A stretch of DNA of 64,000 nt from Nakaseomyces glabratus (taxonomy: Eukaryota; Ascomycota; Saccharomycetes; Saccharomycetales; Saccharomycetaceae): the NCBI RefSeq assembly GCF_010111755.1, contig NC_088958.1, positions 496,001 to 560,000 on the forward strand, in the 5' to 3' direction. Position numbers and translations under genes: made by a program. This document shows, piece by piece, positions 53,965-64,000 of the stretch. Within the stretch, counting starts at the first letter, position 1. Each line of letters opens with the position of its first letter. Below the pieces are notes generated by a model. It had not been told where the DNA came from, made no database searches, and saw only the letters and a program-made list of their open reading frames with translations.

Positions 53965-56900
53965 TTATAAATTTTCCATGACATTAACGTAGCCGCGGCC
54001 TCCTTTTTTTTTGCGTCTAGTAGAAGTTGCTGGTGCAGCCGCTGTTAAATTTAGTAAATCATCTAATCCATTGGTTTTTGCTGCCAATGATGGGCCACTC
54101 TTTGGTTTTGGAGGTGCGTTGCCACTAATAGGTGGTATGGATGAGCCAATACCAGTATCTAAATGAGGAGTTACCCCGGAGATTGATCTGGGTTTGGTCT
54201 TAGGTTCTGTGTCTTTTCTTTTGACAATGGGAGGAGGTGGAGCTGGTGTAGCAAGCTGTTGCTTATCCTCCTCGCTGGCATTCTTGTTAACCCATCTCTT
54301 CAACTGCTCATCATAATAAAATGAATTTTGGTTTCCTAGTTTGGCTTTCACAGCTTTCTTTTCATTCGTATCCTTTTTTAACCAACCAAACCAGCCTGAT
54401 CCTGCATCATTGTTATCGTGGCTTTTCTTCTTAGTTGGCATCTCATCATCTGAATAATTATCGTTTTGTTTATTTTCATTTCTTTCTGAGTTTCCATTAT
54501 TTGAGTTGTTGCTTTGCATAGGGGAATCATCCTCGGAGTCATCAGAGTCATCAGAGTCCTCTTCTACCACATCATCATATTGATCTGATGCAGGTGGGAC
54601 GGGTGTGAATGCCCGAGCAGTAGTGTTACGTGAAACTTTAATTACAGGTTCGAAATTCTCGGTAGGAAGAACACCTGTTGTATTGTTATTAGCCAATGGG
54701 TTGGCAAAAGGAGAAGGTGGTATTGGCAAGGACTTTGGAGTAGACAGCTTCGTTGTAATTGGTTTTTTGGATACCTCATCCTGCTTTAGCTCTACAGCTT
54801 GCCGTGCTGCAATAGAGGACTTATCGGGTGCATCTTCGTTAGAAATTTGCGAAGATTCCTCAACAATCGAACTTGTGGATTTTTCTTTCTCCTGTGGCCT
54901 GTAACCTGAATATGCATACATGTCTAATGGTGAACTTTCATAAGAGCTAATCTCAGGCTCAGCGATGAAACTCTCAGTTTTTCCTTTCGGCATATATGAT
55001 GTTTTCTTTGTCCCTTTCTTACCAACTGTTGGTGGGGCATATGGGCTAGGGTTAGGTTTTTCAGAAAACAACTTGGGTGCTGGTGCATTGGAGTCCTCTT
55101 TATCTACATCCATTTCCAGACCTAAGCCAGGAGAAATTGATACGGTAGTTGATTCACGATCATTTTGTGTTTGCGGAATACTAGCACTTAGATGAGATTG
55201 GCTTTGGTCTACATTTAGTTCCACTTCACCATTACCAATCTCCCGTTCTTCCTCATTAATTGCATTGTCCTCATTAGCGTTCGATATCTTATAATCGGCA
55301 TCGTTTTCAGTTGGTAATTGTTCGAGCTCATGTTCTAATGATTTATCTGTAATCTGTTGTTCCTTAACTAAATCAGATATGTTTTTTGGATCCATGTTCT
55401 TACTGTCTTCTGAGTACACAGGTAAGGGGGGTCTCTCAGGGGAATAATTAGAAATTCTTGTCTGTGATAAACCTTCAGGTGAAGCTGTTGGTTGTAGAAT
55501 CTTTTCTTGATCGTTTTGTAAGTTAGGTGCTTCTTCAAATTGATTTTGGGAAACGACATCATCGTTATAGGACTGAATTGGTGGTTCTTCTTCCAATGTT
55601 TGATTTGGTTTGTATACCTTTTTTGTTTTTGTGTGAGGTTCATAAGACCTCGCATTCCTGGAAATTTCTAGGTTTTCAGGTTGAGTAGGCATTGCTGATT
55701 TCCGCATTGCACGTTGGTTTGAAGGATAATAAGACTTCTTTTGTTCAACCGATTGCATTCCGATAAGATTAGGTGTCGACTGGTGATATGGTACAGAATT
55801 GTTAGCTGATTGACTTGATTTCAAAGTTTCATTGGAGGAGTTAGATGCGCGGTTCAAATTGTCAGGTGCGTATGACTTCTTGCCTTGTTTCACAGTCATT
55901 GACAATAATTCATCTTCACCGGAAGGTAATTCGGTCTTTATTCTTCTAAGGTTCGGTCTATTAGATAGTGGGGGCTTCATATTAGATACTGCTCTTTGTG
56001 GCGAGCCCTGCAGACTCATGCCGGTCCAAGTGTTAGTGGGAGGTTCAAAGGCATTTTTTTCGCCAAAAGCCGTTAGATCAGGAACAGTGGACATCTTATT
56101 TTCAGAGTTTAGATTATTGCGAGAGAGCTGATTTATTTGAGCTGGCATAAAATTTGATACAGAATGAGACAAATCAATCATAGAAGAGTTGGTAGATGAT
56201 GATGGCGTATAACTATCAAAAACTTTTTTCTCAGTAGCGGGTTTCGGAAGATCGTCATCACCACCAATATACTTGTTAAAAGACTTGTCAATTTGGCCCC
56301 AAACACTACTTAACTTGGGTTTGCCAAGCCAGCTACTACTTGATCCTGCTAATCTATTAGTTAAAATGGATAAGTGGTGAGATAAATTTAGTGATTCTGC
56401 ATCCTTTTTGGTCATAGATTTTGTTGCTGATGATAAATAGTCAACATATTTATAAGCTAAGCTAGTTAACCCTTCTTCCTGTAGGCAGTAAGCATGGAAT
56501 AGCTTCAATGGTAAAGTAGCTGGGTAACCTTTGAACTTGAGATCTTGACTGATTGTGTATTCATATGTTTCTGAAAGAATGGCACCAAGTACATTATTGG
56601 TTGATCCAATCGACCTAAAATGGACATCAGAATCTGGTAAAATTGGCACATTGCTCAATGGTACATTTGCTATTACAAACAGAATAGATGCCGGTAAATT
56701 CATACCTAGCTTTTTTAAGAATATACCGAATTCGATCAAAAACTCGGTTACAACCGCAGGCGGTGTTTGAATTGAGGCTGTCTGCTTTGGTTGGCTATGA
56801 TCTGTAATGTTTATTAAAACTGCAGCTACGATACCTCTCCAATTCTCAGCAGCCCAATTAGCTTCCTCCTGGTTCTTGTAAAATCTGCTGACTGCTGTTT

Positions 56901-59900
56901 TGGAGCTTCCGACAAAGACTTGAAAGATTAATGGCAGTAAATGTGCCCAAAGATTGGAATTATTGGCTATGGCGGTAAATTGTTCGGATAAATATCTTTG
57001 GACAACTTCACACCACTTATCCTTTCCTAATAGACTACCTATTAATAAAGATATTGAATAGTCCTTCTTCTCCAAAGAAAATCTTAATGCATCATCATGA
57101 GCACCGACTTGTAGAAATGATAGGACTCGGAATTGAGATTCTGGGTCCAAAGAAAAAGCATTTGGAGCTTGATTCAACGATGTTAGTGGTTGTGCAAGGT
57201 ACTCATGGAGAGTAGCAGTATCATATAGTAATGTGGCCATATCCTTGAATGTCGAGGTTGTTGATAGTTTTAGTTTCAGAAGCGATAATAGTAAGGCTGC
57301 CTCTTCGTCAACATCTGCATCTTTAGATGCAGTAAGTAACCATTGTTCGACGTCAGATTTTTTTACTTTACTACCACAAAGTGGACCAGGAAATGACTTG
57401 ATCAGTTGAGTCGGCTTTATTAAGATTTCGGCTCCAATCATTCTTAGATTTTGAAGTGGTGAGTTAGTTGGCATCATCACACTGTCGTTTTGTCCCAATG
57501 GAATACCATAAATTACCTTGTTATTGCTTCCCCAGTTGAAGATTGGAAATTGTTTAACTAACAGTGCATTGTTATTGACAATTTTCTTATTTGAAGCTCC
57601 ATGTACATTGTATGAGTTCGTTTGCTCATGAGAATGCTCGGCATAAGTAGGATAGTTAGCATTTTGTCTCAAGTTTTGTTGCGACTCTAACAAAACATTA
57701 GTTTTTCTTATCCCAGGAGGTAAGACGGTATTGATAGGTGGATTTGCATCACCAGCACTTTCGGATTGTTTTCTTGGGAAGGGTAACGCTGGTTGGTTCA
57801 CAGCAGGCTTGCTATGTGATGAATAGCCAGCATATTGTCCTGTTGAAAATGCTGGCGCATATTTACTTCTTGAGTCATTTTGGGAGGGTAAATAACTACT
57901 ATTACCGGGATATTGTTTCGATTGTGGGCTAGGTTGATTATTAGCATTAAGTTTAGTACTGATTGGTGATAATGTTGAACCCATTGGTGTTGTTGATGAG
58001 TGCACAAGTCCAGAATCCAGAACTTGTCCCAGAGAATTGAATTGAGAAGTACTTGGTGAAATAGGGCCATATTTACTGTTATTTGGTATTCCGGCTGGTT
58101 GAGATATTGATGCTCTTGGAGACTTTGTAATCTGTGGTGAATATGGATTTTGTTTAGTAGCTACTGATGTACCTACTGATTTACCACTAGTAGTAGAAAC
58201 GGCACTATTTCCTCTCATTCGAGCTGTCGGCATCATATTAATCGGGTTATTGATCATATTTGTCGTTGGCGCTATTACGGGATTAGGTTGTTGTATGCTG
58301 GCATAAGGATTCTTTGGGATTATTTGGGCAGGGTTCACCGATGAGTTTCTGCTATGTGGATTAATCTTTGGTGTCGTTGGCGTGCTACCATTACGACTGA
58401 ACTGATTTGTAAATACTCCAACTGGCTTCGCATGACCTTTCTTAACAGTAGAGGAAACCAAGTTAATTGGAAAGTCATATGCATCAGACTTCTTCTTCTC
58501 TTCTGTCAGTTTCTTTACCTTTTCATTAGTGGTTTGAATTGGACTGAGAATAGTACCTGGCGTATTAGTTTGGGCATTGTTAGTTGGAAGGAAGGTTGTA
58601 ATTTGTTGAGGCCTAACAATTCCGGTGGGTGCTGTCGATGAATTGGGTACTGTCTGGTAATTATTGTACTTTGGATCCATTTGTGTGTTGATACTGGAAT
58701 GGCTGGAGGGTCGGTAGGGATTATGGTTCAATTTCTTTGATTCCGCTGAAGTAGACATTTCTTGCGTTAGTTCGTTTATTTGGACAGTTTCATTTGATTC
58801 CAGCTCCTCTATCTCCTCTTCTGATTCTAGGAAGCTATCATCATCATCTAATAAGTCATCATCCTCTTCTAAGAATGAGAATTTTTTAACAGTATCGGCA
58901 GAAGTTTGTTGTCTATCACTTGAAGATTCTACATTTTGTTGTTGGTTTGACTTAACGGACTCACTTGGCAGTGTATCATTATCTTGAGAAGCAGTATTGT
59001 CACTAGTCCTAACATTTGCTGGACTTTCCTCTTTTGCCGTTGAAGATTGATGATGTTTTTCTCCCTCCTCACTTTTCATAGACTCTTGTAACCAAGGAAC
59101 GTCGTCACCAACTTCATTATTTCCAAATAGATCATCGAAGCTGTCTTCCTTTTTATCCTCTCTATCACATAAAATTCTATCAATATTATCGCTATCGTCT
59201 TTCGTGGTTTCGGTAATTCTTTGATTTTCTTCATGACTTACTTCATTCTCAACAACATTTTCCCCTTGTTGAGGTAATTCCCAAGGATTCTGCTCATTAG
59301 TGTTATGCATAGAAGGAAATAAGTCTTCTATCGCGGATTCCATTGAATTTTCATTTGCAACATTAATTTTAGAAACTGATTCTGATCCAATATTTTCTTG
59401 GTTCTCAGTGTTGACTTCGTTTTTTGGTATCTGAGAAAATGTAGTTTCTTCTTGTAATAGCGATGATTCATCCTGTAAATCATTGACTGACTGTTCGTCA
59501 TCGTTCATTTCAATAAGAGAATTAATTTGTGCTGCCGGTCCTGTTTCGAATTCGTCATTTGCATGGAAATCAGACACTCTAGCAGTGGCATCCTTATGGG
59601 TGTCACTGTTAATGTTCCTCTCTTCCATCTTCTGCTGGCCTAGATTGCTCTCGTCAACATGTCGAATAGTATTTTCAGCCATTCCTGTTTGAGTACTAAC
59701 TGAACTAGTTAGCAACTCTTCTGAATGGTCCACCTCTTCCACATGGTCCACCTCTTCTGAATGGTCCACCTCTTCTGAATGGTCCACCTCTTCCACATGG
59801 TCCACCTCTTCCACAAGGTCTTCCTCTTCTGAATGGTCTACCTCTTCCACATGGTCCACCTCTTCCACATGGTCCACCTCTTCCACAAGGTCTACCTCTT

Positions 59901-60681
59901 CCGAGTAACTTAGTTCTTTTGGGTAATCTAACTTTTCCGGCTTTCCAAATTCTTCTGACTCCAGTCTATTTTCAGTTAAAAGATTACTATTCTGAGTACT
60001 TGATAGCTCTACTTCTGTATTATTGGAAGCAAGATTATCGAAAAAATCAGACCCGTCTTCCGCTGTCGGATGATCATTTACAAGGTCATCATTATTATCA
60101 TTTTCATTATTCCCTTCAACTACAGATTCTTTATCATCATTACATGAGGACTCTAGTGGCTGACCTTCCAATTCAAGCTTTAAGATATCCTCTTGACAAT
60201 CAGGATCTGATATTTTTGATGAAGATTCATTAATTTTGTCCTCACTTTTGACAGTATTAGAACTGTCAATACTACCCCCAATAATATTTTGTGCAGTGTC
60301 AAAGGTGATAGCCTCAGTAGTGTTCTTAATGTCATTATGATAATTATCCTTCATTTCAGATTCAATGTCTTCATGACTATCGAAAACAGTTTCGGATTGA
60401 GGGTCGTTTTCCTTCTGTTCATTTATGAAATTATCTGAATTTTGATTTTGTGATAGTTGAGAGTCCACGTTGACTTCTTGTGTAGAAGTAACTGAAATCT
60501 CGAAATTTGAAGTATAATCTGGTGTGCTTACGTTACTATTACTTGTTAATGCATCTTCAGCACCAGAAATATTTACTGATTGATCAGTAGCGGGTAAATC
60601 AGTAGCCTTCTCAGCAGCCTTCTTCTGTTTCTGTCTAAGTTTCTTTTTTTGATTCTTCTTCCTTTTGGCTTCAGGTGTCAT
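53965..60681 (-). CDS. SEC16: COPII scaffold protein Sec16
   Basis: Sec16 organises ER exit sites and COPII coat assembly on the ER membrane. The protein has 2238 residues (S. cerevisiae 2195). It starts with a Lys-rich segment ([16 protein letters not shown]). A long acidic Ser/Asn-rich N-terminal region carries an 18-bp-unit repeat (11 units). A basic, Pro/Ser/Asn-rich middle follows, then the central conserved domain near 1040-1440 (from [31 protein letters not shown] sequence, in parts) that binds Sec13. The C-terminal conserved domain includes [11 protein letters not shown] and [13 protein letters not shown], the Sec23-binding end. It converges with SEN54 across 212 bp. Synteny matches YPL085W. 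Confidence 0.96.
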   Translation of the reverse strand: MTPEAKRKKNQKKKLRQKQKKAAEKATDLPATDQSVNISGAEDALTSNSNVSTPDYTSNFEISVTSTQEVNVDSQLSQNQNSDNFINEQKENDPQSETVFDSHEDIESEMKDNYHNDIKNTTEAITFDTAQNIIGGSIDSSNTVKSEDKINESSSKISDPDCQEDILKLELEGQPLESSCNDDKESVVEGNNENDNNDDLVNDHPTAEDGSDFFDNLASNNTEVELSSTQNSNLLTENRLESEEFGKPEKLDYPKELSYSEEVDLVEEVDHVEEVDHVEEVDHSEEEDLVEEVDHVEEVDHSEEVDHSEEVDHVEEVDHSEELLTSSVSTQTGMAENTIRHVDESNLGQQKMEERNINSDTHKDATARVSDFHANDEFETGPAAQINSLIEMNDDEQSVNDLQDESSLLQEETTFSQIPKNEVNTENQENIGSESVSKINVANENSMESAIEDLFPSMHNTNEQNPWELPQQGENVVENEVSHEENQRITETTKDDSDNIDRILCDREDKKEDSFDDLFGNNEVGDDVPWLQESMKSEEGEKHHQSSTAKEESPANVRTSDNTASQDNDTLPSESVKSNQQQNVESSSDRQQTSADTVKKFSFLEEDDDLLDDDDSFLESEEEIEELESNETVQINELTQEMSTSAESKKLNHNPYRPSSHSSINTQMDPKYNNYQTVPNSSTAPTGIVRPQQITTFLPTNNAQTNTPGTILSPIQTTNEKVKKLTEEKKKSDAYDFPINLVSSTVKKGHAKPVGVFTNQFSRNGSTPTTPKINPHSRNSSVNPAQIIPKNPYASIQQPNPVIAPTTNMINNPINMMPTARMRGNSAVSTTSGKSVGTSVATKQNPYSPQITKSPRASISQPAGIPNNSKYGPISPSTSQFNSLGQVLDSGLVHSSTTPMGSTLSPISTKLNANNQPSPQSKQYPGNSSYLPSQNDSRSKYAPAFSTGQYAGYSSHSKPAVNQPALPFPRKQSESAGDANPPINTVLPPGIRKTNVLLESQQNLRQNANYPTYAEHSHEQTNSYNVHGASNKKIVNNNALLVKQFPIFNWGSNNKVIYGIPLGQNDSVMMPTNSPLQNLRMIGAEILIKPTQLIKSFPGPLCGSKVKKSDVEQWLLTASKDADVDEEAALLLSLLKLKLSTTSTFKDMATLLYDTATLHEYLAQPLTSLNQAPNAFSLDPESQFRVLSFLQVGAHDDALRFSLEKKDYSISLLIGSLLGKDKWCEVVQRYLSEQFTAIANNSNLWAHLLPLIFQVFVGSSKTAVSRFYKNQEEANWAAENWRGIVAAVLINITDHSQPKQTASIQTPPAVVTEFLIEFGIFLKKLGMNLPASILFVIANVPLSNVPILPDSDVHFRSIGSTNNVLGAILSETYEYTISQDLKFKGYPATLPLKLFHAYCLQEEGLTSLAYKYVDYLSSATKSMTKKDAESLNLSHHLSILTNRLAGSSSSWLGKPKLSSVWGQIDKSFNKYIGGDDDLPKPATEKKVFDSYTPSSSTNSSMIDLSHSVSNFMPAQINQLSRNNLNSENKMSTVPDLTAFGEKNAFEPPTNTWTGMSLQGSPQRAVSNMKPPLSNRPNLRRIKTELPSGEDELLSMTVKQGKKSYAPDNLNRASNSSNETLKSSQSANNSVPYHQSTPNLIGMQSVEQKKSYYPSNQRAMRKSAMPTQPENLEISRNARSYEPHTKTKKVYKPNQTLEEEPPIQSYNDDVVSQNQFEEAPNLQNDQEKILQPTASPEGLSQTRISNYSPERPPLPVYSEDSKNMDPKNISDLVKEQQITDKSLEHELEQLPTENDADYKISNANEDNAINEEEREIGNGEVELNVDQSQSHLSASIPQTQNDRESTTVSISPGLGLEMDVDKEDSNAPAPKLFSEKPNPSPYAPPTVGKKGTKKTSYMPKGKTESFIAEPEISSYESSPLDMYAYSGYRPQEKEKSTSSIVEESSQISNEDAPDKSSIAARQAVELKQDEVSKKPITTKLSTPKSLPIPPSPFANPLANNNTTGVLPTENFEPVIKVSRNTTARAFTPVPPASDQYDDVVEEDSDDSDDSEDDSPMQSNNSNNGNSERNENKQNDNYSDDEMPTKKKSHDNNDAGSGWFGWLKKDTNEKKAVKAKLGNQNSFYYDEQLKRWVNKNASEEDKQQLATPAPPPPIVKRKDTEPKTKPRSISGVTPHLDTGIGSSIPPISGNAPPKPKSGPSLAAKTNGLDDLLNLTAAAPATSTRRKKKGGRGYVNVMENL
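59707..59904 (-). repeat. Minisatellite in SEC16, 18 bp x 11
   Basis: Eleven tandem 18-bp units encode the hexapeptides [12 protein letters not shown] and variants such as SEEEDL. DNA units are TGGTCCACCTCTTCCACA or TGGTCCACCTCTTCTGAA with few changes. The frame is kept because the unit is a multiple of three. The array adds a strongly acidic block to the N-terminal region of Sec16. Confidence 0.97.
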
Positions 60682-61612
60682 AATGAATAATTTTCAACTT
60701 TAATATGAATCCAGCTATTATAGTGAACAGCAAAAGACTTAAATCTCAAATATTTAAATAACTAACTCACAGAACTCCAAAGTCTAAATACAATATGCCT
60801 CCTTCAGATAGTTAGTCTTTTCGTCTTTGCAAAGCGGATCAATTGTAATCCTCAGAAATGGTAAATTTCGCGTTGGGGTACAATGCAATCCCAATGTAGT
60901 AACAATTATCTAGAACCTTTAGAGGATATATAACTATTAGGTGCCAATTTATCAAATTTTTGATTATATTCCTGTGTTTGATATACTCAAGTTATTCAAC
61001 TTGTGATATTCATTCCTGTTCATTAGTTGGAACTACTCGTTGTTGGCTTTCTTTGGATTCCTCAGTTCTGGAGTGTCCAAAACGATCGCAGGACTTGGTA
61101 ATTTTATACGCGAGGTTGAACGTGAATTGGATGGATTACAACTATGATGGTATAGATGATCATGACTATATGTGACATACATAGCCATTAAATCATTCGT
61201 AGCCTATCTCGACAAGACAGTCAACTAATTTATGTATTTTTGACTTTAGCTTTGGCACGTTTTGAGAAGTTAAGATAACATGTTTGAAAATATTCGTTTA
61301 GACATGAAGTAATTACTTTCGATTTACATGTTAAATAGGTCATGATATGTCGTTATAAAGATCAAAAAAAGCTATACACAAGGATTCCTATTCTTAAAAT
61401 TCATGAACATGCATCTGCTTTTGCTTTATTAGTGATAGGTTATAAAAATTCACAATAGACTTCTTTCAAAATGTGAAAAAATGTCAATCGTTAAAGGTCC
61501 CCAACTTATGGAAACCGTCAGATATAAGTAATCGCCTCTCAAAAAAAGCCATGAAAACAAAACTATTGACATGCCAAATACATGCCAACTGTGCACCGTG
61601 TACTATTTTGAT
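60682..61612. other. YDC1-SEC16 intergenic region
   Basis: This 931 bp interval holds the YDC1 3' end and the SEC16 promoter, both minus-strand. ELP3 (YPL086C) lies between these genes in S. cerevisiae but is absent here; the gap is too short for it. No RNA gene or further frame is apparent. Confidence 0.55.
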
Positions 61613-62557
61613 TCATTCTTTTTTTGTCGCTTTCACGTCGGCTCTTGGTCCCCAGAACTCAAGAGAATATGGAGTTCTTACAGTTAGTCCCTTTTTAACC
61701 AGTTCTGGGAAGAAACTCCATCTGTAAATGAAAATGTAGTCGTCACCCCTACCTTGCGTCATAACTCTCAAGTACTGTAAGTACACCACGTAGATGTATA
61801 CACCAGTACCGGTCAATAAATGCCACCAGCCGTGAAGTTCTAGGAGAATGCCTAAAGGTAGTTCCAAATACGTCCTTCTGATGTGGATCCACAATGAGCA
61901 CAGGTGAATATCTAATTGCCAGCAGATAAAGCCAAGGACAAATGGTACAATACCTAAGCACATAGTGGTAAATAAATTTCTCTTTGCCACGGGATCATGA
62001 ACATCTCTGTATGTTAAGATACCAGAAGCTATGACGACCATAACTGTCAGGACACCGTATAAGATTTGGAAGATTTCAACAACTCTGACCACAATGTATA
62101 GCCAAGTTAAAATAGACACAAATCCGAACAGTAAAGCGGAATAAATAAATTGAATTCTGAGGGATTTAGCCTTACGTTCATCGACATTTTTAATCAAGTT
62201 CTCCTGGTTCTCAACAAAGATACTCCAAGATGGTATAACAGTAGCATAAAGCATTGGCAGTTCGTCCAACAATTGGAAGCGATATTGCAAAGTCATGTGG
62301 AAAAGCCAAGAGCCGATACCAACCAAGGAGAAACCAAGACCAATGAATATAAATCTTTTCTCCAATTTGTTCGTGTAAGCAGAATAAGTACAATAAAAAG
62401 CAACCACCAAAAAAGCAGCGTTCGTTATAGTGTTACACCATTCTGCAATATATGGAGTCACAACGTAATTCTCTTCACACCAATCTATTAAAGCGGTTGG
62501 CTTGCCCCAGTAACCATCGATGGTCTCGGGATCAGGGTATGGCCAGCTGAATTGCAT
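61613..62557 (-). CDS. YDC1: Alkaline (dihydro)ceramidase, Ydc1/Ypc1 family
   Basis: The enzyme hydrolyses dihydroceramide or phytoceramide to a sphingoid base and a fatty acid in the ER membrane. The protein has 314 residues (S. cerevisiae Ydc1 317, Ypc1 316). It starts [18 protein letters not shown], the family N-terminus. About seven hydrophobic segments follow. Metal-site candidates are in [21 protein letters not shown] (in parts; His near 87 and Asp near 98) and in [11 protein letters not shown] (two His near 230-240). Synteny matches YPL087W, so I use YDC1. If this is the only family member in the genome it may do both jobs. Confidence 0.93.
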   Translation of the reverse strand: MQFSWPYPDPETIDGYWGKPTALIDWCEENYVVTPYIAEWCNTITNAAFLVVAFYCTYSAYTNKLEKRFIFIGLGFSLVGIGSWLFHMTLQYRFQLLDELPMLYATVIPSWSIFVENQENLIKNVDERKAKSLRIQFIYSALLFGFVSILTWLYIVVRVVEIFQILYGVLTVMVVIASGILTYRDVHDPVAKRNLFTTMCLGIVPFVLGFICWQLDIHLCSLWIHIRRTYLELPLGILLELHGWWHLLTGTGVYIYVVYLQYLRVMTQGRGDDYIFIYRWSFFPELVKKGLTVRTPYSLEFWGPRADVKATKKE

Positions 62558-64000
62558 GTTTTATTTATCTGATCTCTTTACTTGAAAAATAATCCAGATA
62601 AGAAGTCCTCTAGTATTGATAAGATTGAAAAAAAACTTTATCTATACTTTTAAATTTTTGCTATATTAGGATATCTTCTAGTTCTTTCTGTCCCTTCTCA
62701 TATTTCTTTTAAAGATAAAGGTAAATTATTTCAAACCATAATTAAAAAAAGGTATCTACCAATGTCTAATTATAAAAAAAACAGGCAAGAACAACCATTA
62801 TAATTTACCAATTTGATCTTGATTATTCAGAGAACTCAAAAGAAAGGGATTAGATATTACTAGAGAGCACATTCTCGACAAAGGGGAGAGAGAGAGCCTA
62901 CGTTTATGTCAAGGAACGAAGAAGGATGTCAGCTCCAGAGCATCGTTTCAAAGAATTTGGTTCGGAATCCATTTAACGATTGAAGAGAACTTGAGTCTTG
63001 AACCCAGCTCTGTCTTCCCAACAAGTTGCCCATCTGCCATCAAAACATAAATTATATCTGGAAGTGCAAAACAAGACCAATCATTGGGAAAGTGATAATA
63101 TTGCATGTGATTATCATCACAACCATAGCATGTGATACTTAGTCAAATCTAAAAATAACTTTTCTGCCAAAATCAAAAGGAGGGGGAGGGGGTCGAGACC
63201 CATTGTACTTCCAGCGTCGTACTCACAGATTATCAGCCGACTTCCCTTGGTTGCCAAAATTTTGGCTCAAAACTGCAAGTCCATTTGTCGATCCTTTCCA
63301 TGCACAGAAACATTCGTTGCTTTTCTGAAAATGGAACATCAATAAAAAGTAACATGTGAACACATAATTGCTTATTGTTTCCCTAGCCATCGACCCCTTC
63401 TACTTACGCTCAGGGCAAACACTTTTTCTTCTACAAATTCATCAAGTTTGCCTTCTTTTTTGTATTTTCACTGCAGCACATTCTCTGGTTTCTTGCTGTA
63501 TTTTAGGTACTTCATGTCTGTGCTTGTAATTTTACTTGTATTATTAATTTACTGAACCACTCCCCAGTCGATGGGCTTTGCTCTTTCTCGCATTACTACC
63601 GATATGGCATGCTTATTATGTGTTGTAAAGCTGACTGAAGAAGGAAAGTTGCACCACGATGGGACTGAGATTCTTTAAATAGCGTGTGGGGACCTAACTC
63701 TCTCTGTCTTTTGCATAAATCTCATCACGGCAGATGAGGTCGATAATCAAAATAAGTCCCTTTCCGTTCGCATAAGTTATTCCGGGAAGTTTATTTATAA
63801 CTATTGTTGTTATAGTGCCGTTCCTATTGTTTTTTTTTAAATTCTTTTTTTAAATAGAGATAATATCCATCAAACCTATAGCACAAGTTATTCACAAAAA
63901 TAGCGGAAAGAAACTTGTATCTTACTGAATACACGGGACGATTACATTAGTGAAAGATAATATTCATAATAACCGAAGTTTACTTGGCATAATTTACTGA
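62558..64000. other. Right-edge intergenic region
   Basis: These 1.4 kb upstream of YDC1 show no gene. Stress-response-type motifs occur: AGGGG twice at 63181-63191 in a G-rich run, and CCCCT at 63394-63398. ATCACATG appears twice on the minus strand (63104-63111 and 63129-63136). A GA-repeat lies near 62884-62897. The region probably contains the YDC1 promoter and part of the promoter of a gene beyond the window. Confidence 0.45.

Noticed and set aside
63104..63136. Two CATGTGAT (CDEI-like) motifs on one strand.
   Set aside because: No AT-rich CDEII or CDEIII match lies at the expected distance on either side. They are more likely factor sites or chance.

Overview
The window is nuclear DNA from a budding yeast of the family Saccharomycetaceae. 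The genes are compact and mostly intronless. The two introns found use yeast-type splice signals, and a nuclear tRNA-Leu(UAA) and recognisable Rap1, Gcr1 and PAC motifs are present. From ALD6 to YDC1, gene order and orientation follow Saccharomyces cerevisiae chromosome XVI left arm (YPL061W to YPL087W) almost gene for gene. The main difference is that PGI1, which is YBR196C in S. cerevisiae, sits next to the YPL077C/YBR197C homologue. Retaining PGI1 here while lacking MSI1, AIM4, MED8 and RIM2 fits reciprocal gene loss after the whole-genome duplication. A Nakaseomyces species (Candida glabrata or a close relative) is the best guess. That rests on gene order and memory, not on a search.

Layout. 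1-3.3 kb holds the N-terminal part of IKI3/ELP1, cut by the window edge, and SWC7, a block that lies on chromosome XII in S. cerevisiae. 3.9-5.4 kb is ALD6, followed by an unusually long 3.9 kb interval without a convincing gene. 9.3-33.5 kb is a dense block: TIM50, VPS28, RGL1, HTC1, YPL068C-like, BTS1, MUK1, YPL071C-like, UBP16, YTA6, GCR1, GPI2 and a YPL077C-like gene. 33.5-37 kb is PGI1 with a long, repeat-bearing promoter. 37-40.4 kb is mostly non-coding with tRNA-Leu(UAA). 40.4-62.6 kb holds ATP4, RPS9 (one intron), MOT1, SEN54, SEC16 (with an 18-bp minisatellite) and YDC1. The last 1.4 kb is intergenic.

The genes are housekeeping: acetate production, mitochondrial protein import and ATP synthase, endosomal sorting, lipid and GPI-anchor synthesis, ceramide turnover, ER exit sites, tRNA wobble modification and splicing, chromatin and TBP control, and glycolysis. 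The glycolytic activator GCR1 and a likely target, PGI1, lie only about 5 kb apart here.

The most interesting observation is at GCR1. The continuous 1017-codon frame hides a conserved-type intron of 1449 nt. Its first exon is just the ATG at 30012-30014, followed directly by GTATGT. A perfect TACTAAC branch site and a CAG acceptor lie inside the continuous reading frame, and joining them keeps the frame. The gene can therefore encode a spliced protein of 911 residues, or an intron-initiated form of 1017 residues with a different 107-residue N-terminus. Other points worth checking are a tRNA-like relic in the RPS9 intron, a cluster of TAGGG-type motifs upstream of GCR1, perfect palindromes at 16.2 and 33.7 kb, and possible decayed coding sequence near 38.5 kb.

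Several reading frames run upstream of the first ATG through TTG or GTG codons. For VPS28, RGL1, HTC1, BTS1, MUK1, YPL071C-like and UBP16 the start given here is the first in-frame ATG.
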